Positions 44,465 to 55,609 of a stretch of DNA of 64,000 bases are shown one piece after another. A program made the translations under genes and the position numbers. The DNA is from Durusdinium trenchii (Eukaryota > Sar > Dinophyceae > Suessiales > Symbiodiniaceae). The notes beneath the pieces are model-generated. The model had not been told where the DNA came from and ran no database searches. It saw only the letters and a list, made by a program, of their open reading frames with translations. Within the stretch, counting starts at the first letter, position 1. The number at the start of each line of letters is the position of its first letter. The stretch covers positions 456,935 to 520,934 of the forward strand of contig CAXAMN010021929.1 in the NCBI GenBank assembly GCA_963970005.1. Reading direction: 5' to 3'.

Positions 44465-45075
44465 AAAGATTCCACAAAAGAAGAAGAATACAGAAGAAGA
44501 AGAAGGTAGGATAACTTAAAGGTAACAGGAAAGCACAAGACAAGGACAAGCCAGCAGGGCGGGATGGGGGTTGATTATTGTAGGTTGTTATCAAATTGCA
44601 GGGGGGTGGGAGTCTAAAGGGGTACCCCTTCAAGATAATTTTTGTATTTGTTTGATAGCGTTTGGAAAAGGAAACCTCAAGCTTTTGGGTAGCCAATGTT
44701 TTTGGATATCTGATGGGCAAAGATAAAAACAAATAAAGATTCCACAACAGAAGAAAAATAATCAAGAAGAAAACGATAGGAGAACTTAAAAGTAAAAGGG
44801 AAAACGCAAGGCAAGGATAAGCCAGTAGGGCTGGAGGGGGATTGATTATTGTAGGTTGGTTTATAATTGCAGGGGGGTGGGGGTCTAAAGGGGTAGCCTT
44901 TAAACATATTTTTGTATTTGTTTGATAAGGGTTGAGTAAGGAAACCTAAAGTTTTGGCCTACCCAAAGTTTTGGAAATCTGATGGGCAAAGATTAAAAAA
45001 TAAAGATTCCACAAAAGAAAAATCAAGAAGAAGAAGACGAAGATAGGAGAAGTTAAAAGCACACGGGAAAGCACA
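44465..45075. repeat. Tandem duplication, about 270-bp unit
   Basis: AAAGATTCCACA starts copies at 44465, 44735 and 45002. The first two share a purine-rich GAAGAAGAA part, TTGATTATTGTAGGTTG and GCAGGGGGGTGGG. The third is partial. Confidence 0.85.
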
Positions 45076-45087
45076 AGGCACATTTTA

Positions 45088-45310
45088 ATCAATTTTGGAG
45101 TTTGGATGTTGCCGCAATTAAAAGTAGTATTGCCAAATCCTGGCAGGCCAAAACGCTCATTATTTTTGTCTCAGGTTTATTAAGGTTTATAGTTGATTTG
45201 TCAAGTTGTTTGAATCCTTTTTGGGGTCTGGATGTTGGCGCGATTAACAGTAGTACGGCAAAATCCTAGCAGGCCAAAAAGCTCATGATTATTTTCGCAT
45301 GGTTCGTTAA
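45088..45310. repeat. Second tandem pair, about 140-bp unit
   Basis: AATCAATTTTGGAGTTTGGATGTTG and GCAGGCCAAAACGCTCAT recur as GGGGTCTGGATGTTGGCGCG and GCAGGCCAAAAAGCTCAT further on. Confidence 0.7.
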
Positions 45311-45512
45311 GGACATGTTAACATTATATATGATATGTGTCCAAAATGTATTTTCCCAACATGGTGCACTCATCGCAATTCCTTGGGGGGCCGCTTCTAA
45401 ATCTGCTTACACTCCAACCACGCTCAAGCCACAGGAATGTCAAACATAGAGGCATGTCAACTGCAAAAACTGTGAGAGGTGTCTAGAGCGCACCATTTCA
45501 GGGGCTTGTTGA

Positions 45513-45555
45513 GCTGCTGGAGCTGTTGCTGCTGCTACTGCTGCTGCTGCTGCTG
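45513..45555. repeat. CTG trinucleotide repeat
   Basis: Interrupted CTG units. It would encode Leu or Cys runs, but no surrounding exon is evident. Confidence 0.8.
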
Positions 45556-45733
45556 GACTTCTGCAGTTGTGTCCAAGTTTTGTGCCCAAATATGTTCAGA
45601 ACGACATAGGAAGGACGTAAGAGCTGCCTCAAAGATTTGGAATGATTTGGATGTTGGATGGGCAGGTGGTCAAGAGATGGACCATCGTCTAGCGGGGTGC
45701 TAGCGCGTTTCTAGCGCCAGCCTAGCTCAATAA

Positions 45734-45915
45734 TTGTCGATGTGTTTCTTCTGTCTGCTTCTTTTCTTTTTCCTGTTGCTTGTCTTCTTCTTGTTGTGCA
45801 TTCTTCTTAATTTTATTGTTATGTGCTGTTATTATTGGATTGTTTTTCTTTATTTTTTCTTGTCTTGTTTCTCCGTATTTCTCCTGCTCTCCGTTTGTTT
45901 CTTCTTTTTCCTGCT
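45734..45915. repeat. T-rich pyrimidine tract
   Basis: Long TTCTTTT-type tract. The Phe/Leu-rich plus frame across it is a by-product of composition and not a membrane protein. Confidence 0.6.
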
Positions 45916-46261
45916 TGCTTATCTTGTCATGAAGAAACCTGGCGCCAACCTAGTGCCAACCTAGGGCTGCCTTGCTGTATCACCATAGTCTGCTGGGGGC
46001 CCGCTTCTAAACGAAGACGTAAAGCACACCTCCAACCTCAAAGTTTACGTTTATCTATTTTGTTTGAGTATATCGGGCTTTTTGAGCGAAGTCCATATGC
46101 ATATTGTATTATCACTGATACTGACATACTACATAGATCAAACAAGCCAGTCCCCATTCAACTAGACTCATGACGTCCGTTCTCTATCGGAAGACCTTGC
46201 GGAGTGGTGCCTGACACGGCATTGCTACATCCGGAACCACCTGAACCTGGGTGTTTGCACA

Positions 46262-46510
46262 TCACCACGGGGTTCGATTCGTTTGAACAGGATTCGACCT
46301 CGCTGCTCGGTCGGCGGCTGTTGCAGTGTTCTTCCCACATCCACCACATGGGCCCTCGGTCTCCTGGTCCTCCTTTTTCTCCTTGGCCTCTGAAATCTCC
46401 TTGGAACTCACCTGGGCGATTCGATTGTCTTCTGGACCTCTCCTGACCTCGATCTGCTGAGACCTTGAGGAACAACCCTTGACCTTGACTGGATATCCAA
46501 GGATTAGTAC
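46262..46510 (-). CDS. Probable terminal exon, charged protein with CGGCGK
   Basis: The minus frame without ATG reads SQQIEVRRGPEDNRIAQVSS, EISEAKEKKEDQETEGPCGG, CGKNTATAADRAARSNPVQT and stops at 46262. The Glu/Lys-rich helix followed by CGGCG could be a coiled coil plus metal or redox turn. AG acceptor candidates lie at CTCAGCAG|ATC (about 46466). An internal GCCCAG|GTGAGT also resembles a donor, so the exon may be shorter. The overlapping minus ORF in another frame is Gly/Arg-rich and less likely. Confidence 0.45.
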   Translation of the reverse strand, partial: VLILGYPVKVKGCSSRSQQIEVRRGPEDNRIAQVSSKEISEAKEKKEDQETEGPCGGCGKNTATAADRAARSNPVQTNRTPW

Positions 46511-46610
46511 TCACCTCTCTCTCTCTCCTCGTTCTTCCTCTTGGGGAGAAACATCAAACGAGTGATTGTTTTCTTTGGATGGTCCATACTCTCCATCCAA
46601 CCACGGACAC

Positions 46611-47139
46611 TCACAAATCATTCAACCATCTAAAACCGTTCGCACCAAGAAAAAGACACTGGAGCTGTGGCCTGGCCACGCATCTGATCCAAGTCACAAG
46701 TACCAGCTCTGCACCAGCCTTGAAATGATGTCCAAAGGTCTCTTCCAGCCTCGGATCCCGAGCGCCACCCGTGCTCGCGCGCGACCCGTGCAGCACTTCG
46801 CTCGCCGCCGCGGACGGCACGGTTCAAGAGCTCGGAACGCCTCTCCACCTGCTCCGATTGGATGATCGGTCCCCTTCGAACCAGACCGCTGGTGCTTGCC
46901 TGGCTGTCTCCGCTGGCTGGTGCTCTATGTGTGTTCAACCCTGTAGCTGTTGCAATGGCGAAAAAAGACGTGCTGTAACAAGGACTGCAGGTGCCAGGTC
47001 TGTCAGGTCTGTCAGGTCTATTTCCGACCAGCCGAGGGATGAAAAGGGACCTCTTTTTGCAAGACGAACTCGCACCTCCGACTCCGCGCAATGAAACAGG
47101 TTGAAACAGGTTCTTCAATTGTAAAACAAGGAAATGCAT
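46611..47139 (-). CDS. Coding region in two minus frames, unknown
   Basis: The frame 47139-46630 reads RRGPIIQSEQVERRSELLNR, AVRGGERSAARVAREHGWRS. Toward the 3' end another frame is more protein-like (RDPRLEETFGHHFKAGAELV, VTWIRCVARPQLQCLF, GANGFRWLNDL) and stops at 46611. A splice or frameshift near 46770 is implied. The Arg/Glu-rich helical segment could contact nucleic acid, which is speculative. Confidence 0.38.
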
Positions 47140-48630
47140 CAGTCACCAGTCAAAACCGTTCCCCATTCATCAGTTCAACAAATACTATTCACCAGTCAAC
47201 GACCGACTCTTGTAGGCAACCAAATGGCTCGGACTCTTGTAGTGCGAGGAGTGGATGGCCATCGATGGCAATGATGATGTCACCAGCTTCAAAGTCTTGG
47301 CCTTAGGAATGGCATGGCTGAGTGGCTGAATGCAATAAAGGTGAGGTGATGTTCTGTGGATTTGACTAGGTTCCAAAAAACAATCAAACAACGTGGGTGT
47401 TTGATACATGTTTTGATGAGGTAAGGTAGGTAAAGTTTGTTCTTGTGTTGTTTTCCTCCACTGTAATCCCGAAGCTTGCCCGTGCCAATCCTGGATGATT
47501 GAAACTCACGAAGCTGAAGGTCGGTGGCTCAGGTGTCTTCCCCTCAGGCTCTGGTTAGTTTGGATAGAGCCAGTGATGTTGGAACGGGTTCAAAGAAAAG
47601 TAACTCTCATGCAAAGCCAAAAATGCTTGAACACATCCAAGAGTCCAGGTTGAGCATCAATGGACTCCACCTGGGAACAAACGGCCAGTGTGACACCCAG
47701 CACAAGTGGGCCAGGTGTTACCCATGTTCTTTGCAAACGTAGGACGTCCTCTTACCCCAGCATAGACGACATACTTCAGCCGAATCTAGTTCATGCTAGT
47801 TCACTGGCTTCATCTCCAAGTTACATCATACGTGTCTTTTGCAGTCTTGTTCGCTGTTGGATACATGTCGAGTCAGAATTCAATAACTTAGACGGTGGTC
47901 ACTGAACATTGCTGAACATCCATGGCATGTCATCCATGTCTTCGGTCAGCTCCGTGACCAAACCCAGCAATTGAAACCTATCTCCTTTGTAGGTTCATCA
48001 GAACCAACTAGAGAAAACATGGAAAACCACCAGGTACAGAAGCTCTGGTTTCTGGGCCTCTGCTTTCGGCCGCCCTACTGGCTGTCGCGACTGAAGACAA
48101 ACACCAACACCCCAACTGGTCAAGGGGAAGCAGTCTTCCCTCACCCCATGCTGATTCGCAATGTGCCCGGAAAAGAGCGAGAGAGAGAGAGAAAGCTCTC
48201 CGGAAGCCAAGACTTGGCCATCTTCCTCCAAACATGTCATGGGCTCGTGGTACTTGGCTCATTGACATAAGTGACATTGACGGCGATTCAGAAGTCCAAA
48301 CACGGGTTGAGTACAGTACGTAGTTAGCAGGTGCTCTGCAATCCAATATTTAATATTGTGAGTTAATATGATTTAAATTGATTTAAATTGATTGAATCCA
48401 ACGATAGAAACAAAGCACACATCGGTAGTGTTCATGCCTTGCATGAGCCAGTGTCCACAGTTATTGATATTGGACAATCTTGAGACATACAAGTACAAGT
48501 ACTGGGTAATCCCATCGGATCTCTACACTAAAATGCCGGTCATACCATACCTGTCACTCTGTTCTTTTCAGCTCAAAGGGTCACTTTCACTTCCCGTTTC
48601 TTGCACCACCCCAAGTCACTTAGAAAACTC
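47140..48630. other. Mostly non-coding
   Basis: A (GA)n tract lies at 48177-48192. No exon is supported. Confidence 0.3.
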
Positions 48631-48636
48631 TGCGCA

Positions 48637-48890
48637 GCTCCACGAGCACGCTGTTGTCCGCGCCTGGTAGCCGAATTCGGTGATTTCCAAGTCTAGGCCA
48701 GCTGTTCCCTCATCCACCTCGATGCGCCGAAGAATCATTCAGAATGATGTGCAGTTGCACCCGGTAAACCCGGAAAACAGCAGTCGAAAAATGTCGAACA
48801 TTGTCGAACAAATGCAACGAGCTCGATCCAGATCGAACATGTCGATGACCGTGGTGATCATTTTGTTCGCAAAAAACGACATTGACTGAT
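48637..48890 (-). CDS. Coding-like region, frames ambiguous
   Basis: The minus strand reads MSFFANKMITTVIDMFDLDR, CICSTMFDIFRLLFSGFTGC (48890-48750), then MILRRIEVDEGTAGLDLEI, EFGYQARTTACSWSCAEF to a stop near 48619. A third frame ends DNSVLVELRRVF. The region probably holds a C-terminal exon, but I cannot choose the path. Confidence 0.3.
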
Positions 48891-49264
48891 GTCAATATTT
48901 CTTTGCTGATCCTTTGGGCTTTCCAATGGCAAAAAGCTACGATATCTATTTTTGTGTTTTTCAAGAAGAGTTGAGTAGGAGACTCGGCTTCCCAGCAACG
49001 ACCTGTTTTCCTTTGGGATCTGAGCCAATCTACTGCAAAAACCGAACCTGTGTATTTGTACGACGAAGAAACACATAGCTTATATAATATTATAGAACCA
49101 TGCAGGCAAATTCCTCATTTGGGTCTTGACTTTGTGTAGTACGCAAGCAATGTGAAGAGAATCTTCGCACTGCAGGACGAAAGAAGAGTGCTCTTCCTTC
49201 CAATGTGAAACGCATAAAGGCATAAGGATGCATAAATCACCTGTTAAAGTGACATGGCAATGGG

Positions 49265-49796
49265 TCAAAACTGGGGGCCCCTGGTTGACCACTGAAAATG
49301 AACAGAATCAACTGCTGAGGAGGTCAGCCCAGGAGGGTTTAGGGCTCTAGCTTCTGGCCCACTGCCACATCTGTTGTGACCCTGATACACCCAGACTGAA
49401 ACCGCTCGTTCGCTGAAATCGAGTCGTTCAAAGGCACCTTCAAAGAACATCTCTTCAGGCTGGACCAGGTTTCGGTCTCGGGAAACAGCGCCGACAAAAA
49501 TGCTGGAGTCGACTCCATGTTCGGAGGCGGAGGCCAATGTCGGCGGAGGGTGCGGAGAGGTACTCGGTGCGATTTCGGTACTGGGAACGATCAACAGGGA
49601 AAGAGGGAAGTGCAAGTTGTTCATCTTTGAGATTGTTTGGGTCAGCCTGGCGTGGGACAACAGCACAGAAACCACATCTGGCTAACTTTGCTGTGAAGTG
49701 CGCAAGTGCGAGCGCGTCAACATGCTGGGTGAAACTTGCAGGGTAGTCACAGCTGGTTCCACGTCCTCTGGTACTGGTCCAAACAATTTGACACAA
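49265..49796 (-). CDS. Coding region in two minus frames, unknown
   Basis: The frame 49796-49455 reads TQHVDALALAHFTAKLARCG, FCAVVPRQADPNNLKDEQLA, DRSQYRNRTEYLSAPSADI. After about 49540 the other frame is better (EHGVDSSIFVGAVSRDRNLV, PEEMFFEGAFERLDFSERAV, VWVYQGHNRCGSG). One frame change joins them. No named domain. Confidence 0.4.
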
Positions 49797-49799
49797 TCA

Positions 49800-52580
49800 T
49801 TAAATGCAAAGGTCAGGTGAAATGCTCGAGGACATTGTTTGCCGCAACAACCCTAGCCCCAATATATGAAGATTTAAGCCACAAACCTCATCAGGCAGCT
49901 CTTGGTTTCTGAAAGGCATTGGCTTGGACCAAACATCAAACATCCAATCATCCCATTACATAAACAGTTGATGTCTCTTCCTACGCGGATGTTTTTCTTC
50001 TCCAAACATCGGGCTTGAGCCGCAGGATGCAAACAGGCGAACGAGCCAACGACCGGATGCGAGCAGGATGCGCTAGCCGCTGGCGACCCAGGGCATTTGT
50101 TTCCACACATTGACATTGAAGGTAGCTGGAACTTCTGGTAGTACCAAATTCTGGCCCCTTAGCCTAGAGTCAAAAATTCCAGCCCCTCCCAAGAAAAAAC
50201 GACCCTGGCAACAATTAGAATCTGTGGGTTTGTACGGGTTTAGGTGCTCATGCCCCTTCAAGGGAGAAAAATGTCTTATGTGCATCTTGGGGATGTGATT
50301 CCAAATATGTGTGCTTTGCCCGCCTTCTTGCTGTTCTTTAGCAGGTCTGAAATGTTAATCCGAGGCAATTCCAATGCATTGTTTGGAGTTTTGACACCCA
50401 AAGCCGAGATCGGCAGTGTTATTTATATAGTTGAATGTTTCATGAACTCCATGTTAAAGAACTGTGGCACTTGTTGCAATAGTTTCATCGCGCCTCAGAG
50501 TGGGTGTTTCATTTGAGCCTATCATGTCATGCTGACACTGTTTTATTAATTGTTTTGTCAGTTGCATCATATTTCAACACTCAAAACTGGTGTCCAGCAA
50601 ATTCCGCCCCTGGGCCGCCGAATTCCGCCCATCGACCGCCAAATTCCGCCCATTAGATTTGTTGGCTTTGGTGATAAGTATGGCTTATCGTGCATGATAA
50701 TTAGATGTTTCCCGCACGATAGCTGTTTGTCAAGACAGATCATGCATGATAGATGAAACTACAATCAAACTCAAAATGTCGCTCTGACTCTATTATGTTC
50801 TATTCTCAAAGGAATCCCAGCAAACTTCTCCAGATCGATTGAAAGCCTTTTCAGTGACACCATTGACACCCCAAAGAATCATCAAAAGTCTGTCAAAACT
50901 GCTAAACAAGTGGTACAGAAACTTCATGGGGTTGAAAGATTTTGATCACGCCAACACCCCGCATAGACTGACCTTGTTGCAGTGGTGGGTTGGTGCCGAG
51001 ATCAATAAGCCCCTTGTATCTGACAAAACAGATCAAATCCATCTCGATCCACTGGTATAACAGAAAAAGCCCCTCTGGTGAAAAGTCTACTTTTGTGATG
51101 GGGACTGAAAAAGGACACCCTTGGAAGATGCAGGATATTTAACTTGTCAGGTGGCAAGGGTTTAGTATTGTATTGATCAATTGACTATGCCAACCTCAGT
51201 ATACGTATGATCTGCATGGTTGCAGCTTTCGCAGAACTCTAAAATGCTCACGGTCGGCCTAGCAGCCTTGTTCATCCTGCTTAGCACTCTGACACTCCAA
51301 AAGCACTCGGGTGAACATGTCGATGATCCCACATCTTCATTTGGTTCAAGGTCGATCCGCCCGTGTCACCATCGCAGGGGGGCAGGGAGACGGCGCAGGG
51401 TACCCTCGGTGCTTGCCGAAGGTCAAGAGCGATGCCCCATTCTCTCGCTCCTGGTGGAGAGCTTGAGATTTGGAGAAGCATTAAGTGGGAATACGGCTCT
51501 GGAACATCGTGAGATTTGGAAACCTACCAGAGCCCCCGATTTTGATTGTTTATTAATAGCCCCAAAAAGAGGTTACGGGGTGCTTATTAACCACCCCTTA
51601 CATATGCGCATAGGGATTGTGAAGGTTTGGCGGCACGTTGAGCTTCCAAAAAGACTCCGGCTGGACGACATCTTTGGTGTTCATTTGGGAGCCTAGAGAT
51701 GTATATGCCGCTGTACAAACGTGGTGCAAACATATTGTTGTCATCCAATATATGTGTGGCTTAAAGCTTAAGAGACACTTCTTTTGCTGCTCAATTCTTG
51801 AGCTACAAAGGTTGATTTCTTCGCATGGGCAGCCCTCTAGACTCTATAGACTCCACCTCAAAAAATGCGATCGAAGCTGCTAAGTCTCTTGTAGGCCTGC
51901 TTGGGGTGACCAAATCTGCCATGACGATCTCACCCATCCCAGAGAGGTCTGTGTTGTGTCCCTCACGCTCGGCTTCTCACATGACCCAAGTGTCTCACAT
52001 GCTCATGTTTGGTTGACCCAAGTAAGTCGAAGCCCAACGTCCCGTCCCAGCGGATCACTTTCACGTCGTATGAGTACTTTGATAGGGAGACTTGGTCTAT
52101 TTGTTCGCTACACATCCAGATGGTGCTTCAGATAAACATGTTCCTTATAGTCTATAGTCACTCACTGGGTGCGACTCCGAGCCTGGAATCGAGAGATTTC
52201 TGGACCAGCCTGGTCAAATGCCGAGCCTGGTCTTCTGGACATCTGGTCCGTTCCCGCTGGGACTCGGCCAGTTCCGGTTCGAGTGGCCTCCTCGGCCGGA
52301 ACCTGCAATGGCTGGCTTGATGCGGCCTGCGACGCAGGTCACGAGTTCGGACGGAAAAGACCTCAACGGTTCATCAATTGCTAAATTGGTGCTATACTGC
52401 TATAGACACACACACTCTCTCTCTCTCTCTCTCTCTTTAACAACCATCATAGTGGGATGGTAAAAGGCCGCATGGGACTCATTTTGAAGGGTCTCTCGGT
52501 CTCTCCTCAAAATCGTCCAGATCCATCTGATCTGCATTTAGCTTGGCCGCAGGAGTACAACAATGCCCAGTGAGTACAAC
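49800..52580. other. Mostly non-coding; weak plus frames
   Basis: Plus frames at 50839-51060 (LSKLLNKWYRNFMGLKDFDH) and 51220-51696 (GLAALFILLSTLTLQ) are mildly protein-like, but lack support. CCGCCNATTCCGCCC-type direct repeats lie at 50600-50655. A (CT)n tract lies at 52407-52437. Confidence 0.25.
52407..52437. repeat. (CA)(CT)n microsatellite
   Basis: Dinucleotide repeat. Confidence 0.9.
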
Positions 52581-52589
52581 AAAAGAACA

Positions 52590-52847
52590 TCATCCCTGAG
52601 AATGTGCTGCCTTCACAATATGATTGGCTTCAAACTTGAGCCCAAGTGATTTGACTGAAAAGTGCTTTTGGCACATGTAGCAGAACTCTCCACGCCGTGT
52701 TTCGCAGCTTTGGTGGAACCCACTTCTGGTCGTGCCAAGGGACGCCAGGAAGCAAAAGGCTTCCGGCATGGGTGGAGTTTGCGGTGGAGCGAGTCTCAGA
52801 AGTAATAACATTTGTTTGTCGATGTCATCGGGGGAGTTGGAGGACAA
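52590..52847 (-). CDS. Coding island, unknown
   Basis: The minus frame reads SSNSPDDIDKQMLLLLRLAP, EAFCFLASLGTTRSGFHQSC, RRGEFCYMCQKHFSVKSLG. It contains FCYMCQKH, which could be half of a zinc finger. No splice sites are fixed. Confidence 0.32.
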   Translation of the reverse strand: MSSNSPDDIDKQMLLLLRLAPPQTPPMPEAFCFLASLGTTRSGFHQSCETRRGEFCYMCQKHFSVKSLGLKFEANHIVKAAHSQG

Positions 52848-52849
52848 AG

Positions 52850-53490
52850 GAGAAGGAAAACCCTGGTTTGAGCTTTGAGCATTTGAGGTACGACTCTAAC
52901 CAAAGGTAACCACATCATTTATTTTCCTGCACTGTTGGAGCAAAGCAGAATTACCTTCCGTACCTTCAGTAAGCTACGAATGCACAAAAACACGGCCGAT
53001 GTTTCCTTCAACGAGCCCACTCGCCTGTCCGTTGATCATGGTGGGCACAGATTGCGGAGCACCTTAGTCGTTCTGGATCCTGTGGTCCAGGTGTGTTTTG
53101 ACATACTTTGACCCTTTGAGCCTCTGGTATAGCAGCATAGCACAACAACCCTTGAAGTAAGAAATTCAGCAAATGCACACTCCCCGGAACTAACATGGAA
53201 GTCGATGGCATGGCCCCTTGGAAGACCATGTTCCTCTACAAGAAGGGGTTTTCCACTTCCATAAAGTTAGTTCAAGGGAGAGTATGGAGAGTATTCTTTT
53301 CATGTCTTGAGAGTTTGGGGTTTTGATTGTGGTGCAAACAGCTCTCAAACCAGTTCAGCTAGCAGCTAGATGCTCTCCAGAGATGGACCAATTGCTTGTC
53401 TCAGATTGATACACTCCCTGAAAAAATCATGGAAGTGGACGGCCACCTGGGTTGTAAAGCAAAATGGCCATCCAACGGGCCATTTGTTCA
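52850..53490. other. Non-coding stretch
   Basis: No feature is supported. Confidence 0.3.
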
Positions 53491-53499
53491 CTTGCATGA

Positions 53500-53976
53500 G
53501 TGTTTCAAGGAGTATACTTCCCCGTGCGTTTGCAGGGGTCTACCCATTGTGCAAACCCACAGTTTGTCATAATTCTAGAGGCCGTTCATCTCTCAGTGTC
53601 TCTGTCCCTCAAGGTAAACAGTTCAGCCGCACCAACCAAACAATGTTTGGTGAGCAAATGCCCACATATATCAATGAGGAAGAAGATGTGGCCTGGATTG
53701 GTACGACAACTGTGCTCTGCACATTCCCCTGCAACACCTGTCAACTCCAGCGTCTTAACTCCTCCGAAAACTCCGCCGATCTGCGAAGTCCAGCGCGCCA
53801 CACGTTCCGCAGTTTTCACCCACGAAAGACAGCAGGCAAGTGTCAGGACATCCCTTCCTACCGCACAGGAACAGCGCTGTTCAGCGGCGTCGGCGGTGGG
53901 TGCCAGCATGGGTGGCCTGCGCTGGCAACCGAAGGCCAATTTGGAGGCAAAAAAAGCAAAGAGGGATGATGAATGA
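53500..53976 (+). CDS. Plus-strand coding region, unknown
   Basis: Two plus frames look coding: TYINEEEDVAWIGTTTVLCT (about 53670-53740), then SSVLTPPKTPPICEVQRATR, AVFTHERQQASVRTSLPTAQ and ANLEAKKAKRDDE to a stop at 53976. A frame change near 53750 is implied. The C-terminus is Ala/Lys-rich. The minus strand is open as well. Confidence 0.33.
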   Translation: MFQGVYFPVRLQGSTHCANPQFVIILEAVHLSVSLSLKVNSSAAPTKQCLVSKCPHISMRKKMWPGLVRQLCSAHSPATPVNSSVLTPPKTPPICEVQRATRSAVFTHERQQASVRTSLPTAQEQRCSAASAVGASMGGLRWQPKANLEAKKAKRDDE

Positions 53977-54463
53977 TGAGCCTATGATGTTTTCTTGCTG
54001 GTACGCAAAGGAACATTATGCCAAACACACATCTACTGTTGCTGGTCTATGCTGGTCTCTCTTTGGGGGGCAAGAGGTGCTTGTGGCCTTTGGTCAAGTC
54101 ATCCACAACACCATCCCAGCTATAAATTTTTGGTGAAACCTCAGTCAGCCAGTGCAAGGTCCCTCCGCCGATAGTTTGTCTGGAACCATTCCATCTCATT
54201 CATTGCTTCCTGCGAAGATGAGCATGGAACGCAGTCCTGGACAACAATTCACCTTTACCCTTTCACACCAGGTTGTCTTCCGTTCCTGTTGCTCTGAAGG
54301 AGGGTACCAAACCCATAGCTGGAACCAGTGCCCAGCCAGCCTGCTGTCTGCAGGATACGCCGATCGTCTGCAAGTCCTACAAAGGGTCGAGATCTGTGTG
54401 GGAGCACTCCGTCTGTGTGGCAAATGAGAGTGAGTTATCAACATGGTTTGAACTGGGTGCGTG

Positions 54464-54861
54464 CTAAGGAAACCACACAAGCGGTGTAGAGCCAAAGCCC
54501 TTGTACAACCACAACTGCACGACGAGCGGATCTTTGCAGACAAAAAACAACGATCCTCTCTGCCAACAATGCCTTCTCCCTGCAGAACAAATGGCCTCAA
54601 TGGCCTCCTGCCGACCGCCCCACGAGCCTGTCGTCCACGGCGTCGCGATGCCGGTGGGTCCTTCGTCAGCGCCTCCCTCTGCTCGAAGCTCAATGCGCTG
54701 AACAGATCCTCCAAGCAGGCGGGTTCCACCTGCACGGTGCTCGCGCTTTTTCGGCACGCGCGGCGCGGCGGTTGGGTGGGGAAAGGGTGGCTGCCGGAGC
54801 TGGGTGATCTGAGGAGAACATGGGGGGGAAGCCACGGAACATAAGGGAACATGGGTAACAT
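54464..54861 (-). CDS. Coding region with frame change, unknown
   Basis: The minus frame reads STVQVEPACLEDLFSALSFE, QREALTKDPP. From about 54660 another frame takes over (GRQEAIEAICSAGRRHCWQR, SLFFVCKDPLVVQLWLYKGF) and stops at 54464. Upstream TCCTCAG at about 54815 may be an acceptor. LEDLFSALSFEQREAL resembles a short amphipathic helix pair. Function unknown. Confidence 0.4.
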
Positions 54862-55261
54862 TATGGAACATGGGGAGATTCGCTGCGATTTCGTTTAACT
54901 TGAGGAGTGGGGCAGCAAGCCGTCTGTTCCATCTGTTCCATTAGACAAAGAGCTTGATGGCTCCAGCAGAATGGTTCATCTGTGGCGGACGAAGAACCAC
55001 CAAGTCCACTGGCTGCATCTGTAATTTCCACACAAACACTCTGCCTGACAAAATAGCACACTGAAAGTACGATCCAAGTAGGATTTGAGATCATGTACTT
55101 CATCCGGGCTGGTTCTATTTATGTGGCTATGGCCCTATATTGGCCTTTGGACACAAAACTAAGGAACCATCCAAAGCTATCAGTGTACAAGAGAATTTTG
55201 ATTAAAACACCATATACAGTACATTTAGATACATTTAGGGCTTTCACCAGGGTCTTACCAT

Positions 55262-55604
55262 TTGCGAGCCACAACTCCTGTACCCGTGACCTTCCCGGGT
55301 GACCTGGTCCGAGCTGGTGGGCACGAAACCATTCCCTCCCACGTCGAACGAAGGCGCCCCGTGGCGCGGACCCCTGGAGCAGGTCCAGTGGTCTGGCAGA
55401 GGTCATGGCCAGGCCTGGGAGGCGCGAAGCACTCAACAGCCCAGACAGCGGTTCAGGGCGAAGAAAAGCACTCGGAGCGGACCACTCAGGTTGAAAAATG
55501 CAAGGACTAAGGAGGGCTCCAGGTGTCTTGATGCTGTCTTGAGGGGTTGGGTAGGTCCAAGGATCTACATCATCCACAAAACGAAAGAAAAGCAAGTTGG
55601 TTGA
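55262..55604 (+). CDS. Coding-like island, unknown
   Basis: Two plus frames are open and basic: ELVGTKPFPPTSNEGAPW, QAWEARSTQQPRQRFRAKKS and, overlapping, HETIPSHVERRRPVARTPGA. The minus frame is open through the whole block (169 codons). Strand is uncertain. Confidence 0.25.
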
Positions 55605-55609
55605 AAGGT

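Noticed and set aside
45734..45964. Phe/Leu-rich membrane protein ORF
   Set aside because: Produced by a T-rich pyrimidine tract; no charged loops or conserved motifs.
46262..46290. tRNA gene from a GGTTCGATTCG B-box-like sequence
   Set aside because: Flanking bases do not form T, anticodon or acceptor stems. Similar hits at 16489 and 52276 also fail.
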